From CAVVEQ01 sp963804865 (GTDB taxonomy: Bacteria; Chloroflexota; Anaerolineae; Anaerolineales; Anaerolineaceae), in assembly GCA_963804865.1 (NCBI GenBank), contig CAWDSH010000042.1, positions 372,001 to 436,000 of the forward strand: a DNA stretch of 64,000 nucleotides. Reading direction: 5' to 3'. Both the position numbers and the translations under genes were made by a program. The notes under the pieces were generated by a model. That model was not told the origin of the DNA and ran no database searches. It worked only from the letters and a program-made list of their open reading frames with translations. Positions 49,645-60,208 of this stretch are shown piece after piece (the first letter of the stretch is position 1; the number at the start of each line of letters is the position of its first letter).

Positions 49645-50398
49645 TTTTCTTCTCCATTCTTCTTCGTGGATTTTCGTTCAAAATAACGTTCGATGATTTC
49701 CATGTCCTTTTTGGTTAACTTCATATCGAGCAGCAGGTCAGGTCTCCGCTCCAGCGTGCGCAACAGCGCCTGCTCTTTTCGCCAGCGGTTGATCTCGGCG
49801 TGGTTGCCAGAGAGCAGCACTTCGGGCGTTTTCCAGCCGCGGAAATCTTCCGGGCGCGTATATTGCGGGTATTCCAGCATCCCGGATGCGAAGGAATCGT
49901 CCATGGCGCCATCGGGATCACCGAGCACGCCGGGCAGGAAACGCGCCACCGCATCGATCACGATCATCGCCGGCAGCTCGCCGCCGGTCAGCACGTAATC
50001 GCCGATGGAGATCTCGTCGCTCACCAGGTGCTCCCGGATGCGCTCGTCCACACCCTCGTAATGCCCGCAGAGCAGCGCCATGCGGGGCAGGCGGGCGAAT
50101 TCCTGCGCGATCGCGTGTGTAAATGGACGCCCCTGGGGGGTGAGCAGCACCAGCGGTACTTTCCTTTTCTTGCCAAGCACCTCTTCGACCGCGGCGAATA
50201 CGGCTCGGGTTTCATCACCATCCCGCCGCCCCCGCCGTAGGGTGTGTCATCGGTGACGTGATGCTTGTCGGGTGCCCAATCGCGGATATCGTGCAGCCTC
50301 ACCTCCAGCAGGCTGTTCTTGATCGCCCGCTGCAGGATGCTGGCTTCCAGGTATGGCTTGAATACTTCAGGAAATAGGGTAAAGACATCGAACTGCAT
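49641..50398 (-). CDS. trmD: tRNA (guanine37-N1)-methyltransferase TrmD (one frame break)
   Basis: TrmD methylates G37 beside the anticodon and prevents frameshifting. N-terminal MQFDVFTLFPEVF, RDWAPDKHHVTDDTPYGGGGGMVM are canonical. After a frame change near 50180-50215 the knotted SAM site continues: LLCGHYEGVDERI, SIGDYVLTGGELPAM, and GDPDGAMDDSF. About 250 residues. Usually essential and single-copy, so the break is probably a sequence error. Confidence 0.93.
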
Positions 50399-50479
50399 AA
50401 TCAGATTTTAGCGGGATGTAACCGGCTTGGCAAGTGGATGAAGCCATTCTCCCAGGATTAACGCCAGATGAGCACTGTC

Positions 50480-50517
50480 TTGACGCTCATTTTTTATACT
50501 GATAAGATGACTGCATG
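50480..50517 (+). promoter_or_regulatory. Candidate leaderless promoter of the TPR gene
   Basis: TTGACG (50480-50485), 17-nt spacer, TAAGAT (50503-50508), six bases, then ATG at 50515. No ribosome-binding site precedes the ATG. Confidence 0.55.
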
Positions 50518-51819
50518 TACCTGCACGACAAGAAATGGAGCATGAACCGGCGGACGAAGCGCGCCAATCCCTGGCGCGTGATCGTGCTCGTCATCCTGGT
50601 GGCAGCAGCGATCTACGTCAACCAGGTGATCGTGCCCGCCACGCCGCCGCTCTTCATCCCCACGCCCACACCAACCCTGCCGCCCGAGTCCTTCATCACC
50701 AAGGCGCAGGAGCTGGAAGCGCAGGGCAAGTATGCTCTCGCCATCCAGGCTTACGGCGACGCCATCAAGGCGGACCCCAAGAACCCGTCGCTCTATCTCT
50801 CGCTCAGCCGGCTGCAGATCTATTCCGGCAAGTATCAGGATGCCGTCACCAACGCCGCCAACGTGCTGCTGCTCAGCCCCAACAACGCCCAGGCTTTCAT
50901 CTACCAGGCGTGGGGCAAGGCTTACCTGGGCGAATATCTCGATGCCGAGACCGCCATCACCACATCCATCAACATCGATCCGACCAACGCGCTGGCTTAC
51001 GCGGTGAAGGCCATCATCCTCGCGCAGCAGGACTTCGACGGCGCGGCCGGGCTCACCACCCGCGACGATGCCATCGAGGCTTCGCGCACCGCGCAGGCCA
51101 TGGCACCCGACCTGCTCGAGACCCACTGGGGGCGCGGTTTCGTGCTGGAGATCACCAGCAACTACACCGAGGCGCTGGCGGAATTCCTGGCTGCCGTCAA
51201 TCAGAACGACAGGATCGCCGAGCTGCACCTGGCGCTGGGACGCAATTACCGCTTCCTGCTCGATACCGACAAGGCCATCGAGGAATTCAACCGCGCCAAC
51301 GCGCTCGATCCCAGCAATCCCATGCCCGATACGCTCATCGCGCGCACTTATGCCAACGTGGGCGAATACGCCAAGGCCATCCAGTTCGCCCAGCAGGCGG
51401 TGCAGGACGCGCCCGATGACGCAGCCATGTACGGCACCCTCGGCTGGCTCTATTACCACAACCTCGCCTACGAGAACGCCATCGTCACCCTCGGCTTCGT
51501 GATCCACGGCGGCGTCACCGCCGATGGCGTGGTCGTGGAAGGGCTGCCGCTGGACTACGGGCGCGTGGCGGAATACTACTACACCTACGCGCTGGCGCTC
51601 GCCAAGCTGGGCTACTGCGGCGAGGCGCTGCCCGTGGCGCAGGCGCTGATCACCGGCGTGCGCAATGACAGCGTGGCGGTCTTCAACGCGCAGGAAGTGA
51701 TCAACATCTGCCAGCTCTTCGCGGATTCCGGCGCGCCGACCCCGCTGCCGCTCACCACGCCCACGCGCACCCCGCAGCCCACCCTCGAGAGCACCGCCAC
51801 CGCTGCGCCCACCCCGTGA
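50515..51819 (+). CDS. Membrane-anchored TPR protein, copy 1
   Basis: 434 residues: short basic N-terminus, one helix (VIVLVILVAAAIYVNQVIV), Pro-rich stalk, then about eight tetratricopeptide repeats (for example AQGKYALAIQAYGDAIKADP), and a Thr/Pro-rich tail. TPRs mediate protein binding, here probably outside the membrane. The second TPR gene starts 6 nt after its stop and looks like a paralogue. Partner unknown. Confidence 0.8.
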   Translation: MYLHDKKWSMNRRTKRANPWRVIVLVILVAAAIYVNQVIVPATPPLFIPTPTPTLPPESFITKAQELEAQGKYALAIQAYGDAIKADPKNPSLYLSLSRLQIYSGKYQDAVTNAANVLLLSPNNAQAFIYQAWGKAYLGEYLDAETAITTSINIDPTNALAYAVKAIILAQQDFDGAAGLTTRDDAIEASRTAQAMAPDLLETHWGRGFVLEITSNYTEALAEFLAAVNQNDRIAELHLALGRNYRFLLDTDKAIEEFNRANALDPSNPMPDTLIARTYANVGEYAKAIQFAQQAVQDAPDDAAMYGTLGWLYYHNLAYENAIVTLGFVIHGGVTADGVVVEGLPLDYGRVAEYYYTYALALAKLGYCGEALPVAQALITGVRNDSVAVFNAQEVINICQLFADSGAPTPLPLTTPTRTPQPTLESTATAAPTP

Positions 51820-51825
51820 TCCTGT

Positions 51826-53188
51826 ATGAACCTGCTCGGCGATAAACCCCTTTTCCACAAACCCAACAAGACCAACGTGTACCGCGCGCTGTTCTGGATG
51901 GCGCTGCTGCTCTTCTTCGTCTTCATCCTGCGCGGCTGGCTGACCGGTTCCATTCAGCCGGCGTTCATGCCCACCAGCACGCCCACGCGCACCTCCAATT
52001 CGCACGCGATGGAGGGCGAGACCCACTTCCTCACCGGCGACCTGGTGAAGGCCATCGGCGCCTACCAGGAGGCGGTGACGACCGAGCCCAATAACCCGGC
52101 GCTCTGGTCGGAGCTGGCGCGCATCCAGACCTACTCCACCCGGCTGCTCACCACGGATGCCGAGCGCCTGGCCCGCATGCAGGAGGCGCGCGCCTCGATC
52201 GAGCGCGCGGTGGAGCTCGCCCCCGATGACAGCACCGTGCACGCCATCAAGTCCTTCGTCCTCGATTGGACCGCATCCTCCGCGCTGGTCGGCGATGACT
52301 GGCAGAACGTGCTCGGGCAGGCGGAGCAGGAAGCCGTCCAGGCGCTGCAGCTCGACAACCAGAACACCCTGGCGCTGGCCTACTACGCCGAGGTGCTGGT
52401 CGATCAGCAGAAGTGGCTGCAGGCGGAGCAGTATATCAACCAGGCGCTGGAGCGCGATCCCAGCATCATGGACGTGCACCGCATCGCCGCCTACGTGCAG
52501 GAATCGCTCGGCAATTACAACCAGGCGATCGACGAGTATCTCAAGGCGATCGAGATCACGCCCAACCTCTCCTTCCTCTACCTGGCGATCGGCGCCAACT
52601 ACCGCCAGCTGGCGATCAAAGCCACCACGACACCCGAGATGAACAGGCTTTTCGAGCTGGCGCTCGAATACTTCGCCAAGGTGACCGATATCAACGAGCA
52701 GCTGGGGGTGCAGGACCCCATCCCGTATATGTCGATCGCGCGCACCTACACCCAGATGGGCGAGCCGCTGGTGGCTTCGCTCAACGCGCGCAAGGCGCTC
52801 ACCTTCAACGCCACCAGCCCGGATGTCTACGCCCAGCTCGGCATCATCTACTTCCAGGCGCGCAACTACGAGGGCGCCATCCCGGCTTTCCAGTGCGCGC
52901 TCTACGGCTGCGATGCCGAGACGAGCTGCGAGGTGCGCCAGTGCGATGCCGAGACCGAGGAGCCGATCGTGATGGAGGGCATGCCGCTCACCGATACCAC
53001 CGTGGCGTACTACTTCACCTACGGCTCGGTGCTGGCTGCCATGCACCGCGAATCGCGCCCCTACTGCGATACCGCCATGCAGGTCTTCGCCGACGTGCGC
53101 GCCCAGGTATTCCGGCGACGACACGGTGATGCCCATCGTCACCGAGGGCGAGAATATCTGCATCGCCTACGGCTACACGCGTCCATAA
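51826..53188 (+). CDS. Membrane-anchored TPR protein, copy 2 (late frame break)
   Basis: Same layout as the upstream gene: N-terminal helix (ALFWMALLLFFVFILRGWL), Pro/Thr stalk, then TPRs (LTGDLVKAIGAYQEAVTTEP, LGNYNQAIDEYLKAIEI). A Cys-rich insert (CALYGCDAETSCEVRQC) lies near the end. The frame changes near 53108; the true C-terminus then reads SGDDTVMPIVTEGENIC, AYGYTRP, ending at 53188. About 454 residues. Confidence 0.75.
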
Positions 53189-53222
53189 GTATCAGAGTTT
53201 TATAAGAATCCTCCTTCCCCCC

Positions 53223-53289
53223 TTGACTTCGCGATTAATCAGGGTTATTATTGGATTAGGTTTTAGCAGTCTGTAGTGCTGATTGCTAA
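53223..53289 (+). promoter_or_regulatory. groESL promoter with CIRCE operator
   Basis: TTGACT (53223-53228), 17-nt spacer, TATTAT (53246-53251). Just downstream lies TTAGCAGTC-N9-GATTGCTAA (53263-53289), a near-consensus CIRCE element (consensus TTAGCACTC-N9-GAGTGCTAA). HrcA repression that is released on heat stress is expected; hrcA is not in the window. Confidence 0.88.
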
Positions 53290-53333
53290 AACACAACACT
53301 TTAAGTTCCAAATTCACTTTCGGGAGGATTTGT

Positions 53334-53633
53334 ATGACAATGAAACTCAAACCGTTGGGCGGCCGCGTGGTTGTCGAACCGGTGGAGCAGGAAGACGTGC
53401 TCGCATCCGGTATCGTATTACCGGAAACGGCCAAAGAGAAGCCCCAAAAGGGCCTCGTGATCTCTGTCGGACCTGGCGACCGGGATGAAGCAGGCAAACG
53501 CATCCCCATGGACGTCAAGGAAAAGGACGTTGTACTGTTCGCGAAATACAGCGGCACTGAAATCAAGATCGACAGCAAGAAACTGCTCATCCTGCGCGAG
53601 AGCGACCTGCTGGCGATCGTCGACGAAAAATAA
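53334..53633 (+). CDS. groES: Co-chaperonin GroES
   Basis: The lid of the GroEL chamber. MKLKPLGGRVVVEPVEQED at the start, the mobile loop SGIVLPETAKEKPQKG, and VLFAKYSGTEIKID are typical. 99 residues. ATG 53334 follows GGGAGG; the longer frame start at 53283 lies inside the leader after CIRCE and is rejected. First gene of the operon. Confidence 0.96.
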   Translation: MTMKLKPLGGRVVVEPVEQEDVLASGIVLPETAKEKPQKGLVISVGPGDRDEAGKRIPMDVKEKDVVLFAKYSGTEIKIDSKKLLILRESDLLAIVDEK

Positions 53634-53659
53634 TATATTTTAAATAAGGAGTAATACCT

Positions 53660-55291
53660 ATGGCAGCGAAACAACTCGTTTTTGCTGAAGAGGCGCGCCG
53701 CCGCCTCAAGAACGGCATCGACGTTCTGAATAACGCGGTATCCACCACCCTCGGCCCCAAGGGCCGCAACGTGGCGCTGGATCGCAAGTTCGGCTCCCCC
53801 ACCGTCACCCACGACGGCGTGACCGTGGCGAAAGAGATCGAGCTCGAGGATCCATTTGAGAACATGGGCGCGCAGCTTCTTAAGGAAGCCGCCACCAAGA
53901 CCAACGACATCGCCGGCGACGGCACCACCACCAGCACCGTGCTGGCGCACACCATCGTCACCGAAGGCCTCAAAACCCTCTCGGCTGGCGCCAACCCGAT
54001 GATGCTCAAACACGGCATCGAAGCCGCCTCCAAGGCCATCGCCAAGGAGCTCGACGCCAAATCCATCAAGATCGACACCAAGGATGAGATCGCTTCCGTT
54101 GCGACCATCTCCGCGCAGGACCCCGAGATCGGCGGTCTGATCGCGGAAGTGATGGATAAAGTCGGCAAAGACGGCGTCATCACCGTCGAAGAATCCAAGG
54201 GCATCCAGTTCGAGACCGAGTACGTGGAAGGCATGCAGTTCGACCGCGGCTACATCTCGCCCTATTTCATCACGGATGCCGAGCACATGGAAGCCAATAT
54301 CCCCGAAGCGTATCTCCTGGTCTACGATAAGAAGATCTCCGCCGCCCAGGATATCGTCCCCATCCTCGAGAAACTCGTCCAGATCGGCAAACGCGACCTG
54401 GTGATCATCGCCGAAGATATCGACGGCGAAGCCCTCGCCACCCTGGTGCTCAACAAGCTGCGCGGCATGCTCAACGTGCTGGCAGTCAAAGCCCCCGGTT
54501 TTGGCGACCGCCGCAAGGCCATGATGCAGGATATCGCCATCCTCACCGGCGCGCAGGTCATCTCGGAAGAGACCGGCCGCAAGCTGGAGACCGTCACCGT
54601 GCAGGACCTCGGACGCGCCGAGAAAGTGACCGCTGACAAGGACGACACCACCATCATCGGCGGCAAGGGCGACGAGAAAGAGATCAAGGGGCGCATCGAG
54701 CAGATCAAGGTCGAGATCGAGAAGACCACTTCCGATTACGACAAGGAAAAACTGCAGGAACGCCTCGCCAAGCTCTCCGGCGGCGTTGCCATCATCCGTG
54801 TTGGCGCAGCCACCGAGACCGAGCTGAAGGAAAAGAAACACCGCGTTGAAGACGCGCTCTCCGCAACCCGCGCAGCCGTTGAATCCGGCATCGTGCCCGG
54901 CGGCGGCGTCGCGCTGATCAACGCCATGCCCGTCCTCGATACGATCAAGATGGCCAACGAAGACGAGCAGATCGGCGTGAATATCGTGCGCAAGGCGCTC
55001 GAGCTGCCCATGCGCAAGATCGCCGAGAATGCCGGCAAGGAAGGCTCCGTGGTGGTCGAGAACGTTCGCCAGGAACAGAAGGCGAAGAAGAACGACCACA
55101 TTGGCTACGACGTGATCAAGGAAGAGTACCTGGATATGGTCAAGGGCGGGGTGATCGACCCCACCAAGGTGACCAAGGGCGCGCTGGAAAATGCCGCCTC
55201 CATCGCCGCCATGATCCTGACCACGGAAGCATTGGTAACGGATGTTCCTGAAAAGGATAAACCGATGCCCATGCCGCCTCCGGAATATTAG
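53660..55291 (+). CDS. groEL: Chaperonin GroEL
   Basis: 543 residues and intact. ATP-site blocks VTHDGVTVAKEIELEDPFEN, DGTTTSTVLAH, and the C-terminal VPGGGVALINAM are canonical. The tail is KPMPMPPPEY in place of the usual GGM repeats. AAGGAG precedes the ATG, 26 nt after groES. Confidence 0.97.
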   Translation: MAAKQLVFAEEARRRLKNGIDVLNNAVSTTLGPKGRNVALDRKFGSPTVTHDGVTVAKEIELEDPFENMGAQLLKEAATKTNDIAGDGTTTSTVLAHTIVTEGLKTLSAGANPMMLKHGIEAASKAIAKELDAKSIKIDTKDEIASVATISAQDPEIGGLIAEVMDKVGKDGVITVEESKGIQFETEYVEGMQFDRGYISPYFITDAEHMEANIPEAYLLVYDKKISAAQDIVPILEKLVQIGKRDLVIIAEDIDGEALATLVLNKLRGMLNVLAVKAPGFGDRRKAMMQDIAILTGAQVISEETGRKLETVTVQDLGRAEKVTADKDDTTIIGGKGDEKEIKGRIEQIKVEIEKTTSDYDKEKLQERLAKLSGGVAIIRVGAATETELKEKKHRVEDALSATRAAVESGIVPGGGVALINAMPVLDTIKMANEDEQIGVNIVRKALELPMRKIAENAGKEGSVVVENVRQEQKAKKNDHIGYDVIKEEYLDMVKGGVIDPTKVTKGALENAASIAAMILTTEALVTDVPEKDKPMPMPPPEY

Positions 55292-55305
55292 ACCCTTCGA
55301 TTTTG

Positions 55306-55336
55306 AATGGGCGACCCATTGGGTCGCCCATTTTTT
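55306..55336 (+). terminator. groESL terminator
   Basis: AATGGGCGACCCATTGGGTCGCCCATTTTTT: strong stem and T-run 15 nt after the groEL stop. Confidence 0.92.
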
Positions 55337-55347
55337 ATTTAACCAAA

Positions 55348-55381
55348 CAGCCCCTCCCGCCTTTCAGGCACCCTCCCCAAA
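55348..55381 (+). repeat. GC-rich REP-like hairpin repeat, copy 1
   Basis: A 34-base unit starting CAGCCCCTCCC and ending CCAAA, with a small hairpin GCCTTTCAGGC. It differs from the copy at 62743-62776 in only three positions, two of which are paired in the hairpin. Confidence 0.7.
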
Positions 55382-55493
55382 TGTGCAATCCCACAAGGGG
55401 GCGCATAGATCGCGGAGTGCGCGACATTTTGTGAGGGGGGATTTATGATGAAATCGGGTATAGAATTAAATTCATCCACAATGGGAGGGGCGT

Positions 55494-58389
55494 ATGGCTG
55501 TTCCTGAGAATATCGTCAGGTTGGTTGAACACTTCAGTGATAACCGCGCTTCGTATCTCTCTGGACGTATCAACGAAACGCAAATACGACACGAATTCAT
55601 AGACCCGCTCTTTGAATCCCTCGGCTGGGACATCAACAACCGACAGGGGTACGCGGAAGCCTACAAGGACGTGATCCACGAGGATTCGATCAAGGTGGGG
55701 GAAGCGACCAAAGCGCCGGATTACTGCTTCCGCATCGGGGGGACGCGCAAGTTCTTCGTGGAAGCCAAGAAACCCTCAGTGGACATCCGGCAAAGCATTC
55801 ACCCGGCATACCAATTAAGACGATACGCCTGGTCGGCGAAACTGCCGCTGAGCATCCTGACCGATTTCGAGGAGTTCGCGGTTTACGACTGCCGCAACCG
55901 GCCGGACCAGAACGACAAGGCTTCGACCGGACGCAGCATCATGCTGACCTTCGAAGAATATCCCAACAAATGGGCAGAGATCGCATCCCTCTTTTCGCGC
56001 GAAGCGATCCTGAAAGGCGCATTCGACAAGTATGCAGAAACAACAACCGGGAAACGAGGAACAGCAGAAGTTGATGATGAATTCCTGAAGGACATCGAAT
56101 CCTGGCGGGACCTGCTGGCGCACAACTTCGCGCTGCGCAACCCGGGGGCTTTCAGCGGGGCAGCGCACCGCGCAGCGGCAAGCCTGAACTTCGCAGTGCA
56201 AAGCACGATCGACCGTTTATTATTTTTAAGAATTTGCGAGGCAGAGAGGAATCGAGGATTACGGGCGGCTGCTGGCGCTGACCAACGGCGAGCAGATCTA
56301 CGAAAGGCTGGGTGAGATCTTTCGGCAGGCAGACGCGCGCTATAACTCCGGGCTATTCCACTTCCGCGAGGAGAAGGGCAGCGCGGAAGCGGCAGACGAA
56401 TTCACCCTGGGCTTGGAGCTGGATGATCGACCGATCAAGGAGCTGATCCGCGACCTGTATTACCCGCACAGCCCCTACGAATTCACGGTGATCTCGCCCG
56501 CCATCCTGGGGCAGGTCTACGAGCAGTTTTTGGGCAAGGTGATCCGGCTGACAGCCCGGCGGGCAGGCGAAGGTGGAGGAAAAGCCGGAGGTGCGCAAGG
56601 CGGGCGGGGTGTATTACACGCCGAGCTATATCGTGGATTACATCGTCAAGCAGACGGTGGGCGTGAAGCTGGAGGAACAGGAAAAGAAGGGGGTGAGGGG
56701 GAACTGGAAGCTGCGCGTGCTGGACCCGGCGTGCGGTTCGGGATCGTTCCTGATCGCGGCTTATCAAGCACTTGTTGGACTGGTATTTGAAGGAATACAC
56801 GAAGGACGACCCGGAAAAATTCGCCAAAGGGCGGGAGGCGCGCATCTGCCAGAGCGATAAGGGGGAATGGAAGTTGACGACGGGGGAGCGCAAGCGGATA
56901 TTGACGGAACACATCTTCGGGGTGGACATCGACCCGCAGGCGGTGGAGGTGACCAAACTCTCGCTGCTCTTAAAGGTGCTGGAGGGGGAGAACAAGCTGA
57001 GCGTGTCGCAGCAGATGGCGCTCTTCCTGGAGCGGGCGCTGCCCGATCTTGGCAGGAACATCCAATGCGGGAACTCGCTGATCGGACCGGACTTCTACGA
57101 GGGGCAGCAGATGAGCCTGCTGGACGACGAGACGCGGGCGCGGGTGAACCCCTTCGACTGGCAGGCATCCTTCCCGGAGGTATTCAAGGATGGCGGATTC
57201 GACGCGGTGATCGGGAATCCGCCGTGGGGTGCAACTTTAGACAGTAGGGAAGAGACATATTTTAGAGAAAAATATGATGTAGCAAAAACTTCGACAATCG
57301 ATACTTATTCTTTATTCATCGAGCAGGCAACTTTGCGATTAAAAGCAGATGGATTATTGGGTTTATATAGTACCAGATACATTTTTAGAAAACATGAATT
57401 ATTGCCAACCAGGAAATTTTTGGTTTTGGAAAATTCAATATTAGATCTTGTTGAAACTGGGACCTGTTTTTCCCCAGGTAAGGGATACTTGGTGCCTAGT
57501 ATTTGAATTAAAAGCGAAAGCCTGTTTCTAATACTATTAGGCATCGAAAAATAAGCCGGTTTATTACGTCTGCTGAAGAAAGGTTGAAAATATTTGGAGC
57601 TAATCAATGGACTATGGAGACCGTTCGTCCATCAATCTGTTTGGATGAAAAAAGACAAATTAATAATTGGATACTTAGCTAATGAAAGTTGTCAGAAAAT
57701 TATTTCAAAAATTGAAAATCACCCAGCATTATTAGAGCAAGCAGAGAATTATAAAATTTCTCGTGGAGAGGAAGGAAGTAAATATTCATTAAAACCTTAT
57801 AAAAATGGAAAATTACGAATTGTCATACCAAAAGACATTGATCGATTTTTTGTTGATGTAGGAATGCCTACGATAGAAGGAAATCTAACTCCAACAAAAA
57901 CCAAAGCGCTTTATTCTCATCCGAAAATATGGATAATACGTATCCAAAAAATGAGATGGCAACAACGGAATTGTGTGTGCTTATGATGATAGAGATTATT
58001 CTGCGGGTATGAAAACCCTTCAAATAATAGTGTCTCCAAGCAATGATAAGCTGATATTAAAATTCCTCTCTGCTGTTCTATCATCAAAAATAATAAATTT
58101 TTGGAGTGTAAATTATTTATCCGATGATATGAATTAATCATTTTCTGTGAACTGCATTCCTATACCAAGGATCAATAAAGATAATCAGGCAGAAATAAGC
58201 GCTTTTAATAATATTGTTAGATTTGTAGATCGTATGTTGATTTTGCGTAAGAAAACTTCGCTTACACCACAGGATAAAGATTTCCTACAACGTGAAATTG
58301 CAGCAAATGAAGCCCAGATCGAAAAACTTGTTTACATGCTTTACGGATTGACAGAGGAGGAGATCGGGATTGTGGAGGGGAAGGAATAA
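55494..58389 (+). CDS. Type IIG restriction-modification enzyme (several frame breaks)
   Basis: One long polypeptide of about 965 residues that cuts and methylates DNA. The N-terminal nuclease has a PD-ExK core (APDYCFRIGG, FFVEAKKP, residues ~78-95). The methyltransferase has VRKAGGVYYTPSYIVDYIV, LRVLDPACGSGSFLIAAY (SAM motif, ~411), FGVDIDPQAVEV, and VIGNPPWGA (catalytic NPPW, ~573). A target-recognition domain follows, ending MLYGLTEEEIGIVEG. Frame changes occur near 56240, 56570, 56770, 57500, 57960 and 58130. From about 57230 the DNA becomes sharply AT-rich, so the recognition domain is of different origin. Confidence 0.85.
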
Positions 58390-58439
58390 AATAATGATCC
58401 AGAAAAAATGTTTAACATATGAATGGGATATAAATTGAT

Positions 58440-59782
58440 ATGGATCAAATTCAGTTGGATAAAACACTTCAAGTTTGGAACGTATATGCGGAAAAGGCGA
58501 GAAATTCCTGTAATGCTAGTGAGGAATATACTCAAAAGGAACTTGATCAAAAAAGATGTGAGATCATTCCCAAAATTCAAGAACTTATAAAGAAATTCTT
58601 GAAAAATGAAATCCCGATAGAAGAGTTTAAAACAATAATAGATGGAATTAATAAGCGAAATAGACTTTGGGGTTTTCAGGCGATCAATGGTCAAATGTTT
58701 TTTAATATGTTAACAAAAAACAGCATAGCAGGCGAACGTCTTGATGAAATTCACATCAACTCTACAAAAGTCAATGCCTGCTCCATCATCAATCGATGAA
58801 GCAAGAAAAGTAATAGAGCAATTTACTAATTTCGTGCGCGACTTAGCACAATATAGCCATGATCTACGCGGTGCTCCAAAAGTAGGATCAATTCCTTATT
58901 TTTTATCTTATTTCTGGCAAATTCAAGAACCAGACAAGTATCCGATCTATTATTCTTCGATGATAAATGCATTGCGAAATGTTGATATTTGGGCACCAAC
59001 AGGAAATGTCTCGGAATGATTATGATATCTTTTTTTATTTACAAAATGAAATGCTGGAATTTCTAACAAAAACGACCGGTAGAGATCTACACCTATGGGA
59101 TGTTGAGCATGCATTTTGGTTTCACATGCAAGAAAAGTCACCAACTCCGCCAACTCATGAAAAAAAAGGCGGAACCGTTTCTGTAGTAACTGATGAGTTG
59201 CCTGAAGATTTTATTCCGCCTGTGATTTCAATTTTACCGAAACTAGCAATTAATGATCCTGAGGTTTAAATTGTGTCTGTCAAAAATTAAATAAAACCAT
59301 CGAGAAGGTTTTTGAAGAAAGAATAGCAATACTATTCGGAATGCTAGGATTTGATACAGAGCTATTGGGGCAAGGTCATGGGGAGAGTTCCTGATGGCGT
59401 TTCAATTAGCGAAGAGTTCCACTACGCAATAATTTATGATGCTAAAGTTCGACAACAAGCATACAGTATGGGCACTGATGAGAGGGCAATAAGAGAAGTA
59501 TATCGTTAACCAGGGGGGACCGCTTGCGAAGAAGAGGTTAAAAAACATTTATTTTATGTTGATATCCAGTGGTTTTACTGGCGATCATGATGATGCTATC
59601 CGAGGATTGAAGATTGATACAAATGTAAATGAAGTATTATTGGTTGAAGTAAATGCTCTTTTAGCAATGATTGAAGGAAAGTAGGAAATCCTGCAATCAA
59701 CCTTGGTTATGGAATTCAGAGATTATTGGCATTTAGCGGGATATTAACAGAAAGCGCCGTGAGGGAATTCTTGGAGATTTAA
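58440..59782 (+). CDS. FokI-type nuclease domain protein (frame breaks)
   Basis: Bridging frames gives about 445 residues. The N-terminal part is helical (FLKNEIPIEEFKTIIDGINK, YFLSYFWQIQEPDKYPIYY, DIFFYLQNEMLEFL). The C-terminal part, in other frames, reads RVPDGVSISEEFHYAIIYDAK, then VRQQAYSMGTDERAIREY, a PD-D-x-K core with the layout of the FokI cleavage domain, and LKNIYFMLISSGFTGDHDDAI. It lies 50 nt after the Type IIG gene in the same AT-rich segment. It may be a second effector of the island. Confidence 0.65.
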
Positions 59783-59820
59783 CCGTAAATAGTTATTGAA
59801 ATACCCATTTAAAAAGAAAC

Positions 59821-60208
59821 ATGAATTTTCTTGATCAAGGTGAAAATATGGAACAGGTTAATATATTTCTTGAAAAATATCCTTGGTTAATCAATATCTT
59901 GGTTGGAGTAATTCTCCTTATACTAGTCTGTGATCATAATTACATTCTTAATTGCGTTCTTTCAAGGGCGAGAGATTACAATCGCAAACCTTAAAATTGG
60001 AGTTAAACCCAAGAAAAGTACCAGCCATAGAAAAAAATTAGATGACAAGGAATATCAAGAGATATTAGAAAAAGCAAAAGCTGAGGTAAATCTAAAGCCA
60101 GACGAGGAAGATAAATTACTATCACATCCATTATTTGATCCTCCTAAATTATCAAAGCGATCAATTTATATAATTGCCTCGAAGATAGTATTGAAGAGAG
60201 GATCATGA
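59821..60208 (+). CDS. Single-span membrane protein with basic/helical cytoplasmic domain (one frame break)
   Basis: MNFLDQGENMEQVNIFLEK leads into a hydrophobic segment (WLINILVGVILLILV, then FLIAFFQ after a frame change near 59930), followed by GREITIANLKIGVKPKKS and a charged helical domain (KEYQEILEKAKAEVN). The GREI..LKIG.KP motif after a membrane helix recurs in membrane proteins of defence loci as far as I recall. No catalytic motif. About 128 residues. Confidence 0.5.

Noticed and set aside
50494..55099. Very long minus-strand frames (889 and 635 codons) opposite the TPR and groEL genes
   Set aside because: They are shadows: GC-rich codon use of the real plus-strand genes keeps the antisense frame open. 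Their translations are His/Gly/Arg-rich without domains, and the plus-strand proteins are recognisable.
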